Positions 1-7,555 of a stretch of DNA of 64,000 nt are shown here, in pieces. Location of the stretch: assembly GCA_030849065.1 (NCBI GenBank), contig JASAON010001617.1, positions 4,565 through 68,564 on the forward strand. Direction: 5' to 3'. The notes below the pieces were generated by a model. That model was not told where the DNA came from. It saw nothing but the letters and a program-made list of their open reading frames with translations, and searched no databases. Every line of letters starts with the position of its first letter. The stretch's first letter is position 1. Origin of the DNA: Jaenimonas drosophilae. Taxonomy: Eukaryota > Euglenozoa > Kinetoplastea > Trypanosomatida > Trypanosomatidae. Position numbers and translations under genes: made by a program.

Positions 1-97
1 TAGAGAAAAAAGAGGGTACAGGAAAAAAGAAATTTTTTGATTGGGCGGGGTTTGGGCTTTATTTTTGGTTCTTGGGGCCCCGCCCGGATTTTTTATT
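1..97 (-). other. Probable 3' end of retrotransposon, with hairpin
   Basis: This stretch lies just past the stop codon of the reverse-transcriptase ORF (which is on the minus strand), so it is probably the element's 3' untranslated region. It contains a perfect 8-bp inverted repeat, GGGCGGGG at 43-50 and CCCCGCCC at 78-85, with a 27-base loop, between A- and T-rich tracts. Elements of this family use 3' RNA structure for recognition by the reverse transcriptase, so the hairpin may have that role; this is inference. The element boundary lies outside the window. Confidence 0.4.
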
Positions 98-3000
98 CTA
101 CGGTTTCACTAGTGAAACAAATTGAAGATAGTTGAAAACATGCAGCGTCCGGCTCAGCTCGGTGAGAAGTTGATCCAGAGCCGTTTTGGGGGTATAGGGG
201 AACGGTTTTGCCTGCGCCACCTGTTTCAGCCATATGAGGGACTGTGGGTGAAGGCATCCGGTGGATTCCAACACGAGTGGGGCGAAGTAGCTGCCGAGAC
301 TTTCCGCATAGGTGCGCCATTTTTGCTGTTTGGCGGCAAAGACGGCCTCAAGCGGTTTCCTGGAACTTCGGTCGGCTCGGGCGGGGTATGTCACGGCCAC
401 GTCGGTTGTGAAGACGCCATTGGTCGTGTGTATCGTCAAGTCCAGTCTGTCTCGGGTCGTTCGTGTGGCCCGGGGTTCGATCGCAACAGTCATTCCCATT
501 TGGCGGGCCCATTGTTCCACCATCCGGACGATCGCATCATGTCTCTGTACGTGGGCGGTTGTTTGTAGTTTTGGACACGTGTTGAGATGATCATTTGAAG
601 CCGGGAGGCCACAAATGCACATCGCCCCCCGCGGAAGAACCGGAATCAGGAGCCGCTGCATCACAGCAAACTGGTATTGTTCATCCCTCATGAATATCTG
701 CGGGTCTGCGAGGAGGCGGTTGGCACCCGGAGTGGCATTGGCAAGGACAAGGGACTTCGCGGGCTCCGAAAGGAGGGGTAAAAGGGAAGTCATGTATCCT
801 GTGTCAATTTCGCTCGTGAGTTGACTTTGAAGGCCTTTCTCGCCGACACATCTTTCGGCAAATTTTGAGATATCCATTTGGTGGCGGAGGCCGAGGCCCC
901 CGTCACGCATCGGGATGAGTGCCAGTAGGCGGGCTTCTTCGGGAAGTTCGGTCATGTCCAGGATGCGGCGGAGCGACCGGTCCACGCGGCCATCGAAATA
1001 TTCACAAGCGCGCTCCAGGGTGGCGGGGGGGTGGGTCCGGAGAAGATGCTGCATGCGGGGGATTCCGGACGCGCGAAGGAGGATCATGCGATGACACTTT
1101 GCAAGCGCGGGCTGGTCAAGTGCGTCGAAAAAAGCCTCCTGTTTTTGGGCGCGTTGGAAAAGCCATTCGGAAACGGCTTCCGGCTGGGGGGCGGATGTGA
1201 AGGCCGCCCCGAGTATTTTGATGATCCCCCCGCATCTTGGGACGGCCTCTTGGTTGATGAGGATGGGTTGGGCGTCGTTTTGCTGAAGGGCCTGGGACTT
1301 GGAGGTGTTCACCCGGTACCCGAAACTCGCCAAAGCGGGTTCAAGGTCTTGGAGGGCCAGTTGGACGTCTTGGTGGGCTCCAACGAGGGTGATATCATCC
1401 AAATATGCCACGATGGTGACTCTCTGGTGTTTTTGGCGGAGCGGGGCGAGTATTTCATGGAGGCCGATGGCGAAGAGAAGGGGTCCGAGGACCATTCCTT
1501 GGCGAATTCCGCTCGTGGAGCTGAGTTCCGCCCCGGCAACGCCTTCGTCATAGACCCGCAGCGCCCCCGGACATCCCAGCCCGAGCGCTGTAAGCCCCCA
1601 GATCCCGCGCAAATGTTGGTTGCGGAATGTGGCGCCCATGATTTGTGCGCGACTCACGGCGTTGTAAGCGTTGGCGCCGTCGAGCGCGACAAGAGTGTCT
1701 CCATGAAGCATTGCCTCCCTGATTTTCCGCACCGCAAGGGCAGAGTCCCCCCACACTCCAAATTGGTAGTCCCTGAACTGCTCCCGGATTTCCTTTGGTA
1801 CCTTTTGAAAAGCTACGATGGATGGAATCTTGAGCCAAATTGACTCTGGTGTGATGGGTCGTAATTTTCCATTGTCTTTTAGAAGTGGGGTGATTGCCGC
1901 GGCTCGAATGCGCGTGGCGAAGGTGGAAGAGACGTTGCATGATAGGATGTCAGAAACCAAAGTGGTTAACTCATCCATAAGTTCCTTGACCTCAAGGAGC
2001 GGAATGAGAAGTTCGCGGGTCCAACCGTCGATGCCCGGCGCGGCGGCGCGCGACATGTATCTGGAGATGGCGATTCCGACGTCCCCCGGCGCGATGGTCA
2101 GTGCTGGCGGGATGCCGGCCGGGCGCGGTAATGTTTCCGGATCTTCAAATGGATGGAGGGCCTTGAGTTCCGCGATGGCGTCTTCTGCGGATGCTCGTGC
2201 CGCGGGGGCCTGGCCAAGAAATCGCGCCGCTTTGCCAATTGCCCCGAGTTGAAGAAGTTGAGTGAGGCGTTTTCGGCGGTGCCTGGTCTCATCTTCTTCG
2301 CTGCTGGTTTCCTGTTGTTGCGGGGGGCGGGGGCGGGGGGGCCGTGTGAGGACCCGGCGGGGGAGGTTCAGGATTTCCAACTGCCGGCGGTGTCTTTCTG
2401 TGTCGTTGCTGCTGGCATATCCTGTGAGTACGGCCTGGACTTGTTCCCGCCAGGCGGGCCATTGGTTCTTGTGGAGGCACCGAATCGTGTCAGGACGCTC
2501 CCGGAGCCACTCGTTGTCCTCCTCCGTTTCCGTTTCGAGAAAGTGAAATGGGTGGCGCGGGGGGGGCTGTGATGCCGGGGTTGCGGTCTGGGAGTTCCGC
2601 GCGTTGAGGTCCCGGAAGTATTTTGTCTCGAACGGGCCGCATTTGTGTTTGTGGGCGTTTCTGGCGATGTTCGAGGCACACACAACCTGAAAACAATGGA
2701 GGCAGAGGTCGCAGCCATGTTTGTTCAGCGTTTCGGTGTCGAGTCGTTTTCGCTCGGCCTCTGGGTGGATTCCGTTGATGTGAAGGCAAAGTTGCGGTCC
2801 CCTATTTTGTCCTGTCTTGCTATATGGGCAGTGTGGAAAGGGGCATGAGGCTATTTCATGCTTCTTGATAGACTTGTTGGTTTTGAAAGATGGGATGCGT
2901 GACCCCGTTGTTCCTGGCGGGGGGGGCGGCGTCTGTGCAATTATTTCCTCCCAATCTTCGTCTGAGGAAATGACTGTGATGGCCCCTGCTTGTGGACTTG

Positions 3001-3139
3001 GATCTTCGTTTTGTACTGCTGTTGATGCGGAATCCGTGTCCGAGCTGACGCTGAGGAACGGGTCGATTGGATGGTCTTCGTTGTCTTCCGTGCGTTGCGC
3101 GTGTCGTCCGCGTTTTCTTGCTGGAGTTGAAATTTCCAT
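98..3139 (-). CDS. Non-LTR retrotransposon polyprotein (R2/CRE/SLACS-like)
   Basis: Intact 1013-residue ORF of a target-specific non-LTR retrotransposon: it nicks a chromosomal site and reverse-transcribes its RNA there. The N-terminus is acidic and Pro-rich, followed by two Cys/His fingers (C99, C104, H120, H125; then C143, C146 and the H/C cluster 163-167) for DNA binding. The reverse transcriptase spans about 340-700: the first catalytic Asp is D487 in LVALDGANAYN, the next motif is GIRQGMVLGP (544-553), and the active site is YLDD (579-582). A Cys/His knuckle (C841, C843, H851, C855) precedes a restriction-like endonuclease with RLDL (898-901), D913 in TTDVAV, and K937/K940. One ORF with a C-terminal restriction-like nuclease is the architecture of R2, NeSL and trypanosomatid CRE/SLACS/CZAR elements. 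The last insert in spliced-leader genes, but no such gene is seen here. No frameshift or stop is present, so it may be recent. ATG 3139 is the only early Met. Confidence 0.93.
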   Translation of the reverse strand: MEISTPARKRGRHAQRTEDNEDHPIDPFLSVSSDTDSASTAVQNEDPSPQAGAITVISSDEDWEEIIAQTPPPPPGTTGSRIPSFKTNKSIKKHEIASCPFPHCPYSKTGQNRGPQLCLHINGIHPEAERKRLDTETLNKHGCDLCLHCFQVVCASNIARNAHKHKCGPFETKYFRDLNARNSQTATPASQPPPRHPFHFLETETEEDNEWLRERPDTIRCLHKNQWPAWREQVQAVLTGYASSNDTERHRRQLEILNLPRRVLTRPPRPRPPQQQETSSEEDETRHRRKRLTQLLQLGAIGKAARFLGQAPAARASAEDAIAELKALHPFEDPETLPRPAGIPPALTIAPGDVGIAISRYMSRAAAPGIDGWTRELLIPLLEVKELMDELTTLVSDILSCNVSSTFATRIRAAAITPLLKDNGKLRPITPESIWLKIPSIVAFQKVPKEIREQFRDYQFGVWGDSALAVRKIREAMLHGDTLVALDGANAYNAVSRAQIMGATFRNQHLRGIWGLTALGLGCPGALRVYDEGVAGAELSSTSGIRQGMVLGPLLFAIGLHEILAPLRQKHQRVTIVAYLDDITLVGAHQDVQLALQDLEPALASFGYRVNTSKSQALQQNDAQPILINQEAVPRCGGIIKILGAAFTSAPQPEAVSEWLFQRAQKQEAFFDALDQPALAKCHRMILLRASGIPRMQHLLRTHPPATLERACEYFDGRVDRSLRRILDMTELPEEARLLALIPMRDGGLGLRHQMDISKFAERCVGEKGLQSQLTSEIDTGYMTSLLPLLSEPAKSLVLANATPGANRLLADPQIFMRDEQYQFAVMQRLLIPVLPRGAMCICGLPASNDHLNTCPKLQTTAHVQRHDAIVRMVEQWARQMGMTVAIEPRATRTTRDRLDLTIHTTNGVFTTDVAVTYPARADRSSRKPLEAVFAAKQQKWRTYAESLGSYFAPLVLESTGCLHPQSLIWLKQVAQAKPFPYTPKTALDQLLTELSRTLHVFNYLQFVSLVKP

Positions 3140-3174
3140 TTTTCTGTTTCTGACGTCTCGAAATTCACTTTTTG

Positions 3175-3360
3175 GGCCGGCGCGGGTTCGAGTCCGGATT
3201 TTGCAAAGTTTTTCCGCCGAGGGGTCGACGCGGGTTCGAGTCCGGGTTTCGTGAGTTTTTTCGTTTTCGGGCCGGCGCGGGTTCGAGTCCGATTTTTGCG
3301 AGTTTTTTTCTTTTCGGGCCGGCGTGGGTTCGAATCCGGGTTTTGCAGGTTTTTTCGCCG
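3175..3360 (+). repeat. Four ~47-bp tandem repeats, each with a Pol III B-box word
   Basis: Four direct repeats with a 47-48-base period lie just upstream of the retrotransposon start codon. Each begins with a GGCCGGCG-like or GTCGACG-like stretch, then GGTTCGAGTCC (3185-3195, 3233-3243, 3280-3290) or GGTTCGAATCC (3327-3337), and ends with a run of T. GGTTCGANTCC is the consensus internal B box of tRNA genes. The flanking bases do not form a proper T stem and no A box is seen, so these are not tRNA genes. They probably belong to the 5' region of the element (R1/R2-like elements may carry 5' repeats) or to its insertion target. Confidence 0.8.
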
Positions 3361-4729
3361 ATGTACGATGGATCTGGCTTTTTGCGTGTCGCGGCGTGAC
3401 TTCTGTGTCGTGCGTGTGTCGGATGGTGCTAAAACCTAAAAATGAAGATACCTTGTGTCAGAAAACAGTGATGTTAGGGTATGCCTGGGCCTCGGATGTG
3501 TTTTTCGCGGGTGGGTGGCCAGGTTTCGCGGGAATGTGCGGGGGGCGGGGGCTGTGCGCGGGGGCGGTGTGTTCGACAACGGGCGTCGGAGTTGGCAACT
3601 CTTGTCCGATGTACGTGTTTCGCGTCGTGAAACCCTGTAGACACGGTTTTTCGATGCGCTGAATCAACTGTGAATGGTCGTTTGGGCTGTAGATGCGTCG
3701 TTGATACAGATTGAACGTGCGGAGTGTGTGCGGGGGCGGTGCGCGGGGGCTTTTGGAGGAGCGCGGCGTTTCGGGAGTATAACTTGTCCAAAAGTCGTTT
3801 TCTGCGTTGTGCACACGGTTTCCAACTAGACTGAATCCGTGATCCCTGGTTTCGAGCTCTAAAAATGCACGTGAAATTTTGGGTGCAAAACCCCGTGTGA
3901 AAATTTTGGGGTCCCAAAAATTTTGGAAAATCCTGGAAAAAATAATTTTTCGAAAAAATGACGTGTAAAATCGCGTCGTCTCCCGCACGCGTCGTAAACG
4001 TGAAAATAAAAAACGCTGTGCAAAAACCTCAATTTCGCAACAGCTCCGCCCACTATGTAGTCCGAAAAATTTTGAAATCTACTAAGCCAGTTAGCCTCGC
4101 CCCCCCCGCAAAACGACAGCGGGGGCGATCGCTTCCGGCGGTGGATAGCAAAGAAAAAAATCTTCGCGATTTGGCAATTCGAACCCCGGTGGTTGAAGCA
4201 CGGAGACTTTAACAGTGGCATGGCGCAACTTTTTGTGGCGTTGGCAGTTGGCGGGGGGGGGGGACACCCAGTCCAAAAATCAGACGCTTTTGATGCCGGT
4301 TGGTATTCAATTGAGAGCTTTATCCCTGTGCAAGTGAAAATGTAGAACCGGCACAGCTTCAAACGGATCGACGCAGTTGTCCAAACCCCTTCGGGTTCTG
4401 GCAAGAGTACGGCGGCCTTCGCCTAACCAAAACCGTTTGCGGGCGCGACGGGTTTGCGGGGAAGACCCCCGGGCGAAGGGGCGGGCTCTGGCGTGAAACT
4501 GTCCTCAATGAAGAGCCGCTCCGGTGCGCTAAGTAATTGGGGTGGGGGGGTCTCCCTTGAAATGAATGGATGGTGGATTTCCACATAACCGCTATGGGCG
4601 GCTGGAAGTTTTGTTGATTGCCGCCAAAATAAGTGGGCTGGGGTAAACCCCCGGGCCAAGAAATGGACTCTTGCGTGCAACTTGCTGTAATTATGATCCG
4701 TCGTTGGGCGTCTTCGCTTTCGTGCGGCG
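3361..4729. other. Gene-free interval beside the retroelement
   Basis: No convincing gene is seen on either strand. Base use differs from the gene cluster to the right: the ATG/TTG microsatellites that fill the rest of the window are missing, and A/T runs and short G-runs are frequent (for example 4251-4261). The minus strand at about 4150-4210 has a degenerate GGTTCGAAT word followed by T7, suggesting an old Pol III-derived repeat, but no tRNA fold can be drawn. Reading frames open here for up to 180 codons lack any recognisable domain. Confidence 0.4.
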
Positions 4730-5250
4730 TGCGGGGTGCTTCCGCGCGCCGGGGCTTTGTGTGTGTGTTTGGGGGGGGGGGGTGCCGCGCAAGCCGGGGT
4801 TCGCCAATCTTGCCCGCCTTGGGGCGTGGCGTTCGGGGCACGCCCCCCCCCCCCCACACAAAAAGCCGCCGGCGCGGGCGAAAAACAAAGCCGCCGCAAG
4901 CCACACCCGCCGCCGGGGCCGGCGCGATGGCTTGGCGGCCCGGAGTGCGCGGGGCGGGGGTCGGCGCGGCCTCCAGGGGGAGGGGGGGGGGGCGGGAAAT
5001 TCGAACGCGGCGGGGGCCCCCCGCGCGAAAAAAAAAAGGGGCGGGGGCCGCGGCGGCCCCCCTGTTCGCGGTATGGCGGCGGGGGGGGGGCCCTCGCCCC
5101 AGACGCCGGAAATTTCCCACCCCCCTCCTGCGGGGCGGAATAGCGGGCCCGGCGGGGGAAACCTCCTTTTTTTTGCAATTCCGGGGCGTTTGGCCGGGGT
5201 GGGTTGCCGGCCCCCCGGATGGACAATCTGTGTTCGTGCCGCCGCTTTGA
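4730..5250. repeat. Block of long G-runs and C-runs
   Basis: A very GC-rich block of about 500 bases with uninterrupted homopolymers: G12 at 4771-4782, C13 at 4843-4855, G11 at 4982-4992, and many runs of 5-8. Runs of G alternate with runs of C, so both strands could form G-quadruplexes. Long open frames here on both strands translate into Pro/Gly/Ala-rich low-complexity sequence and are by-products of composition. Homopolymer lengths may also be sequencing or assembly errors. Confidence 0.7.
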
Positions 5251-5421
5251 TCCGCTTCTTAAGGGGGTTATCGCTTTTGGTTGGCTTGCGCGATCTTGAT
5301 TTTTCTCTTACGCGCGGAAATTATGTTCTTGCGGGGGCTGGGCGATGCGAAGTTTCATCTTGGAATTTCTGTTAGCGTAGCTGAAAGTTGATGATGGCAT
5401 GTCAGTCTGATTTTCTGTTGT

Positions 5422-5502
5422 GTCACTATACCCAAGTGGTTACGGGGGTTGACTCGAAATCAACTGCGATCTCGCGCGCAGGTTCGAATCCTGCTGGTGA
5501 CG
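5422..5502 (+). tRNA. tRNA-Ser (anticodon CGA)
   Basis: The sequence folds as a class II tRNA. The acceptor is GTCACTA (5422-5428) with TGGTGAC (5495-5501), one G-T pair, then discriminator G5502. The D arm has CCC/GGG pairing around AAGTGGTTAC. The anticodon arm is GTTGA-CTCGAAA-TCAAC, giving anticodon CGA (5454-5456), which reads UCG. A long variable arm follows, and the T arm is GCAGG-TTCGAAT-CCTGC with a perfect B box. Six T residues (5504-5509) form a Pol III terminator. There is no intron. It lies on the opposite strand to all protein genes and at the downstream end of their cluster, where tRNA genes often mark transcription-unit boundaries in kinetoplastids. Confidence 0.95.
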
Positions 5503-5503
5503 A

Positions 5504-5509
5504 TTTTTT
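5504..5509 (+). terminator. Pol III T6 terminator of tRNA-Ser
   Basis: Run of six T residues two bases after the discriminator base of the tRNA-Ser gene. Four or more T on the sense strand is the standard RNA polymerase III stop. Confidence 0.85.
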
Positions 5510-5618
5510 CTGAAATCAAAGGTGAGAAGATAGAATTTGCAAAAATTACAGTTGCATTTTGACGTGGTTTTGGGGTCTTGCGCGAGGAGTTTTTGTGTTT
5601 ATTTTTTGTGTTCTTCAT

Positions 5619-6452
5619 CTATGGATTCCCCATGGTGGGTATCTGGTTTGGGAGTCGGAGGACTTCGTGCTGCTGCGCAATGTGTGAGACGTTTTGAAGT
5701 TCCTTGTCCATGAGTTTTGATAGCCTCTCAGACTCGTGAATTTTACTTTGGAGCTGCTGACGGAGCTGCTTGTACTCAATGTCAGCCTTGCATTCCACCT
5801 GATCGAGCCGTTGAGTGAAGCCCATCAGACTCTCGTTGGTGGAGCTAAACTCCGTGTCTACGTGTTGCTTGAGCCGTTGCATGTTTTTTCGGATCCACTG
5901 ACGAGTTGCTTCTAATTCCTTGATGCATACGGTTTGTGCGTGTTCCTGCCGCTTATCGAACTCGTCTAGCTTGGAAGCGATACCATCATCCCGTGTGGCG
6001 TGATGGGCTGCCATATCACGAACTACCTGTGCAATGCGCGCATCGAGATCATCATTCACACGCTGTCGCACCGTCTCCATCATTGCCTCACGTTGCTGGC
6101 TAAAGGCCTCTCGAAGCTCCTCGGACTCACGCATGCATTGGGCAGAGAATTGTTCCTGGCGTTGAAGTCGTAGAGACAAATCTTCATTTTGTTTGCGTAG
6201 AGCAGCCACTTGATCCACCTGAAGTGCTTGGGAGAGCTTCAGTAGCCGGGTGAGGTTCAATACCTTTTCGTCGAAGGAAGAGACCTGGGCTTCTAGTGTT
6301 TCCAGCCGCTGGGTGAGTGCCTGGAGGGAGATGGTGCCACCAACAAATGCATCGATTTGCTCGGCAAAGGGCACCGACAAGGGGGAGCTTCTCTGGGTCG
6401 TGGGTAGCCCACCGTCGTCCCGCTTGGCAGCGAGGGATGATCTTGGGTTCAT
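5619..6452 (-). CDS. Coiled-coil protein, unknown function
   Basis: Protein of 277 residues, predicted to be almost wholly alpha-helical: heptad-like Leu/Gln/Glu/Arg sequence from about residue 30 (DAFVGGTISLQALTQRLETL) to 260, with no membrane segment or known domain. I do not recognise it. Long coiled coils of this size are common among kinetoplastid cytoskeletal and basal-body proteins, but that is only a guess. The open frame extends 44 codons further upstream, but those codons cover a pyrimidine tract (6460-6505) and an AG at 6454-6455. The first ATG after the acceptor (6452) begins MNPRSS, and I chose that start. It is the last gene of the cluster before the tRNA gene. Confidence 0.8.
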   Translation of the reverse strand: MNPRSSLAAKRDDGGLPTTQRSSPLSVPFAEQIDAFVGGTISLQALTQRLETLEAQVSSFDEKVLNLTRLLKLSQALQVDQVAALRKQNEDLSLRLQRQEQFSAQCMRESEELREAFSQQREAMMETVRQRVNDDLDARIAQVVRDMAAHHATRDDGIASKLDEFDKRQEHAQTVCIKELEATRQWIRKNMQRLKQHVDTEFSSTNESLMGFTQRLDQVECKADIEYKQLRQQLQSKIHESERLSKLMDKELQNVSHIAQQHEVLRLPNQIPTMGNP

Positions 6453-6453
6453 C

Positions 6454-6505
6454 CTTGAAGAAGAAAAGAACATCAAATTAAAGAGAGTGAGAGAGAGAGA
6501 GAAAG
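6454..6505 (-). promoter_or_regulatory. Likely trans-splice acceptor of the 277-aa coiled-coil gene
   Basis: On the minus strand, CT-repeat and T-rich sequence (6460-6505) ends in TTCTTCAAG with the AG at 6454-6455, one base before the ATG at 6452. This would give an extremely short 5' leader downstream of the spliced leader. The tract overlaps the upstream open frame, which argues against the longer protein. Confidence 0.55.
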
Positions 6506-6599
6506 TGCATGTATCGCTGGCATTGCCACACCCAACAACCCTATCCAACAACCAAAGCGCATCCACCGGTTTCTTGACAACCACACTCGCCGCGCGTGC

Positions 6600-7346
6600 T
6601 CACATGACCTTCACGTCGTTGGTGCTGTCTGCCTTGAGGCGCACCACCAGGATCTTGGTGTTGGCATCCCACTTGGCGTCTGCCTCCCCTGCCACTACCT
6701 TGCGTGGGAGCGCGGCGCTGAGATAGTAGTCCTTGGTGTGCAGGTAGAGGCAGTAGGCCTCCACCTCCATGGAGATCTCGGAGAGCGCACCCACCTTGGG
6801 GAGCTCCACCTTCACCACCACCCCATCGCTCGAGGCGGTGGAGCTGTCGCGGGTGAAGTCCACGCCGAGGTACACGTCCTCTGCGGAGAGGTTGTGCTGG
6901 TAGAGCACCGAGTGCGTGGGCTCTTCGACGCCAGCGGGTGCGGTGCGGGGGAGGTTGGCCTGCATGCCCTGCGAGCCCGACGTGCCCGCCGCGGTGTTTG
7001 GCGCCGCGACATCCACCCGCTGCAGCGCCTGGAGCTCCACCTGGGACCAAATGGCATTCCCGGCAGGCTTCTGCTCGCGCTTCTCCGCCAGCCGCCGCTT
7101 CTGCTTCGCCTGGGTTCCCTGCGACGGCATCGGCAGGTTCAGCTGTTGGTCAATGACTGTGGCGGGGAGGCTGATGCCTCCCGCGGTGCCCCCTTGACCG
7201 GCTGAGAGAGAGAAGGCCGAGCTCGCCGCAGGCTTGCCATCTTCCTGCAGACTGAAGCCCGTCGTCTGGCCTTCAGGTATCTTGAAGTCCGCATTCTTAT
7301 CCAGCATGCGGGAAAAGTTTTGGATGTCATTGTAGTTCATGGCCAT
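6600..7346 (-). CDS. DNAAF6: Dynein axonemal assembly factor 6 / PIH1D3 homologue
   Basis: Protein of 248 residues. The C-terminal half (about 125-248) matches the conserved PIH1D3/DNAAF6 region: an acidic/aromatic motif around VLYQHNLSAEDVYLGVDF, then a CS/p23-like beta-sandwich with VVKVELPKV, AYCLYLHTKDYYLSAALP and the closing ILVVRLKADSTNDVKVM. The family acts in the cytoplasm as an HSP90/R2TP co-chaperone that preassembles inner and outer dynein arms for motile flagella, which fits a flagellate. The N-terminal half is low complexity. I start at ATG 7346 (MAMNYND); the further 46 codons upstream cross a pyrimidine-rich leader with an AG. MNYND at 7340 is the alternative. It lies between a coiled-coil protein and a lipase-like gene, with no evident functional link. 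Confidence 0.85.
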   Translation of the reverse strand: MAMNYNDIQNFSRMLDKNADFKIPEGQTTGFSLQEDGKPAASSAFSLSAGQGGTAGGISLPATVIDQQLNLPMPSQGTQAKQKRRLAEKREQKPAGNAIWSQVELQALQRVDVAAPNTAAGTSGSQGMQANLPRTAPAGVEEPTHSVLYQHNLSAEDVYLGVDFTRDSSTASSDGVVVKVELPKVGALSEISMEVEAYCLYLHTKDYYLSAALPRKVVAGEADAKWDANTKILVVRLKADSTNDVKVM

Positions 7347-7555
7347 GGTGATGATGATGATGTCAATGGCGGGCGATTGGAACTTGTGTGTGGCAACGTT
7401 AAGAGGGGAGAGCAGCAGTAGCATCATCATCACAAGAGAGAGTGGGGGTACGTACACACATGCAGAGGTACCGATGCCAAACACGAGGAGAGAGATGTTG
7501 GTGATGAAGCAGGGGGTTCAACGTTAAGCAAAGCGGAGTAGCCCACCTCATGCTT

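Noticed and set aside
1031..1843. 270-codon plus-strand frame inside the retrotransposon
   Set aside because: It is antisense to the reverse-transcriptase domain, whose motifs are all on the minus strand.
3181..3360. Tandem tRNA genes suggested by the repeated B boxes
   Set aside because: The 47-48-base period is too short for a tRNA, the T stem is only two pairs and no A box or anticodon arm exists.
4150..4262. tRNA-like gene on the minus strand (GGTTCGAAT word followed by T7)
   Set aside because: No acceptor, D or T stems can be drawn; only a lone hairpin and a degenerate B box are present.
4633..5375. Long plus- and minus-strand open frames of 200-270 codons
   Set aside because: They translate to Gly/Pro/Ala/Arg low-complexity sequence in all frames at once because the DNA is about three-quarters G+C; there is no domain and no splice acceptor.
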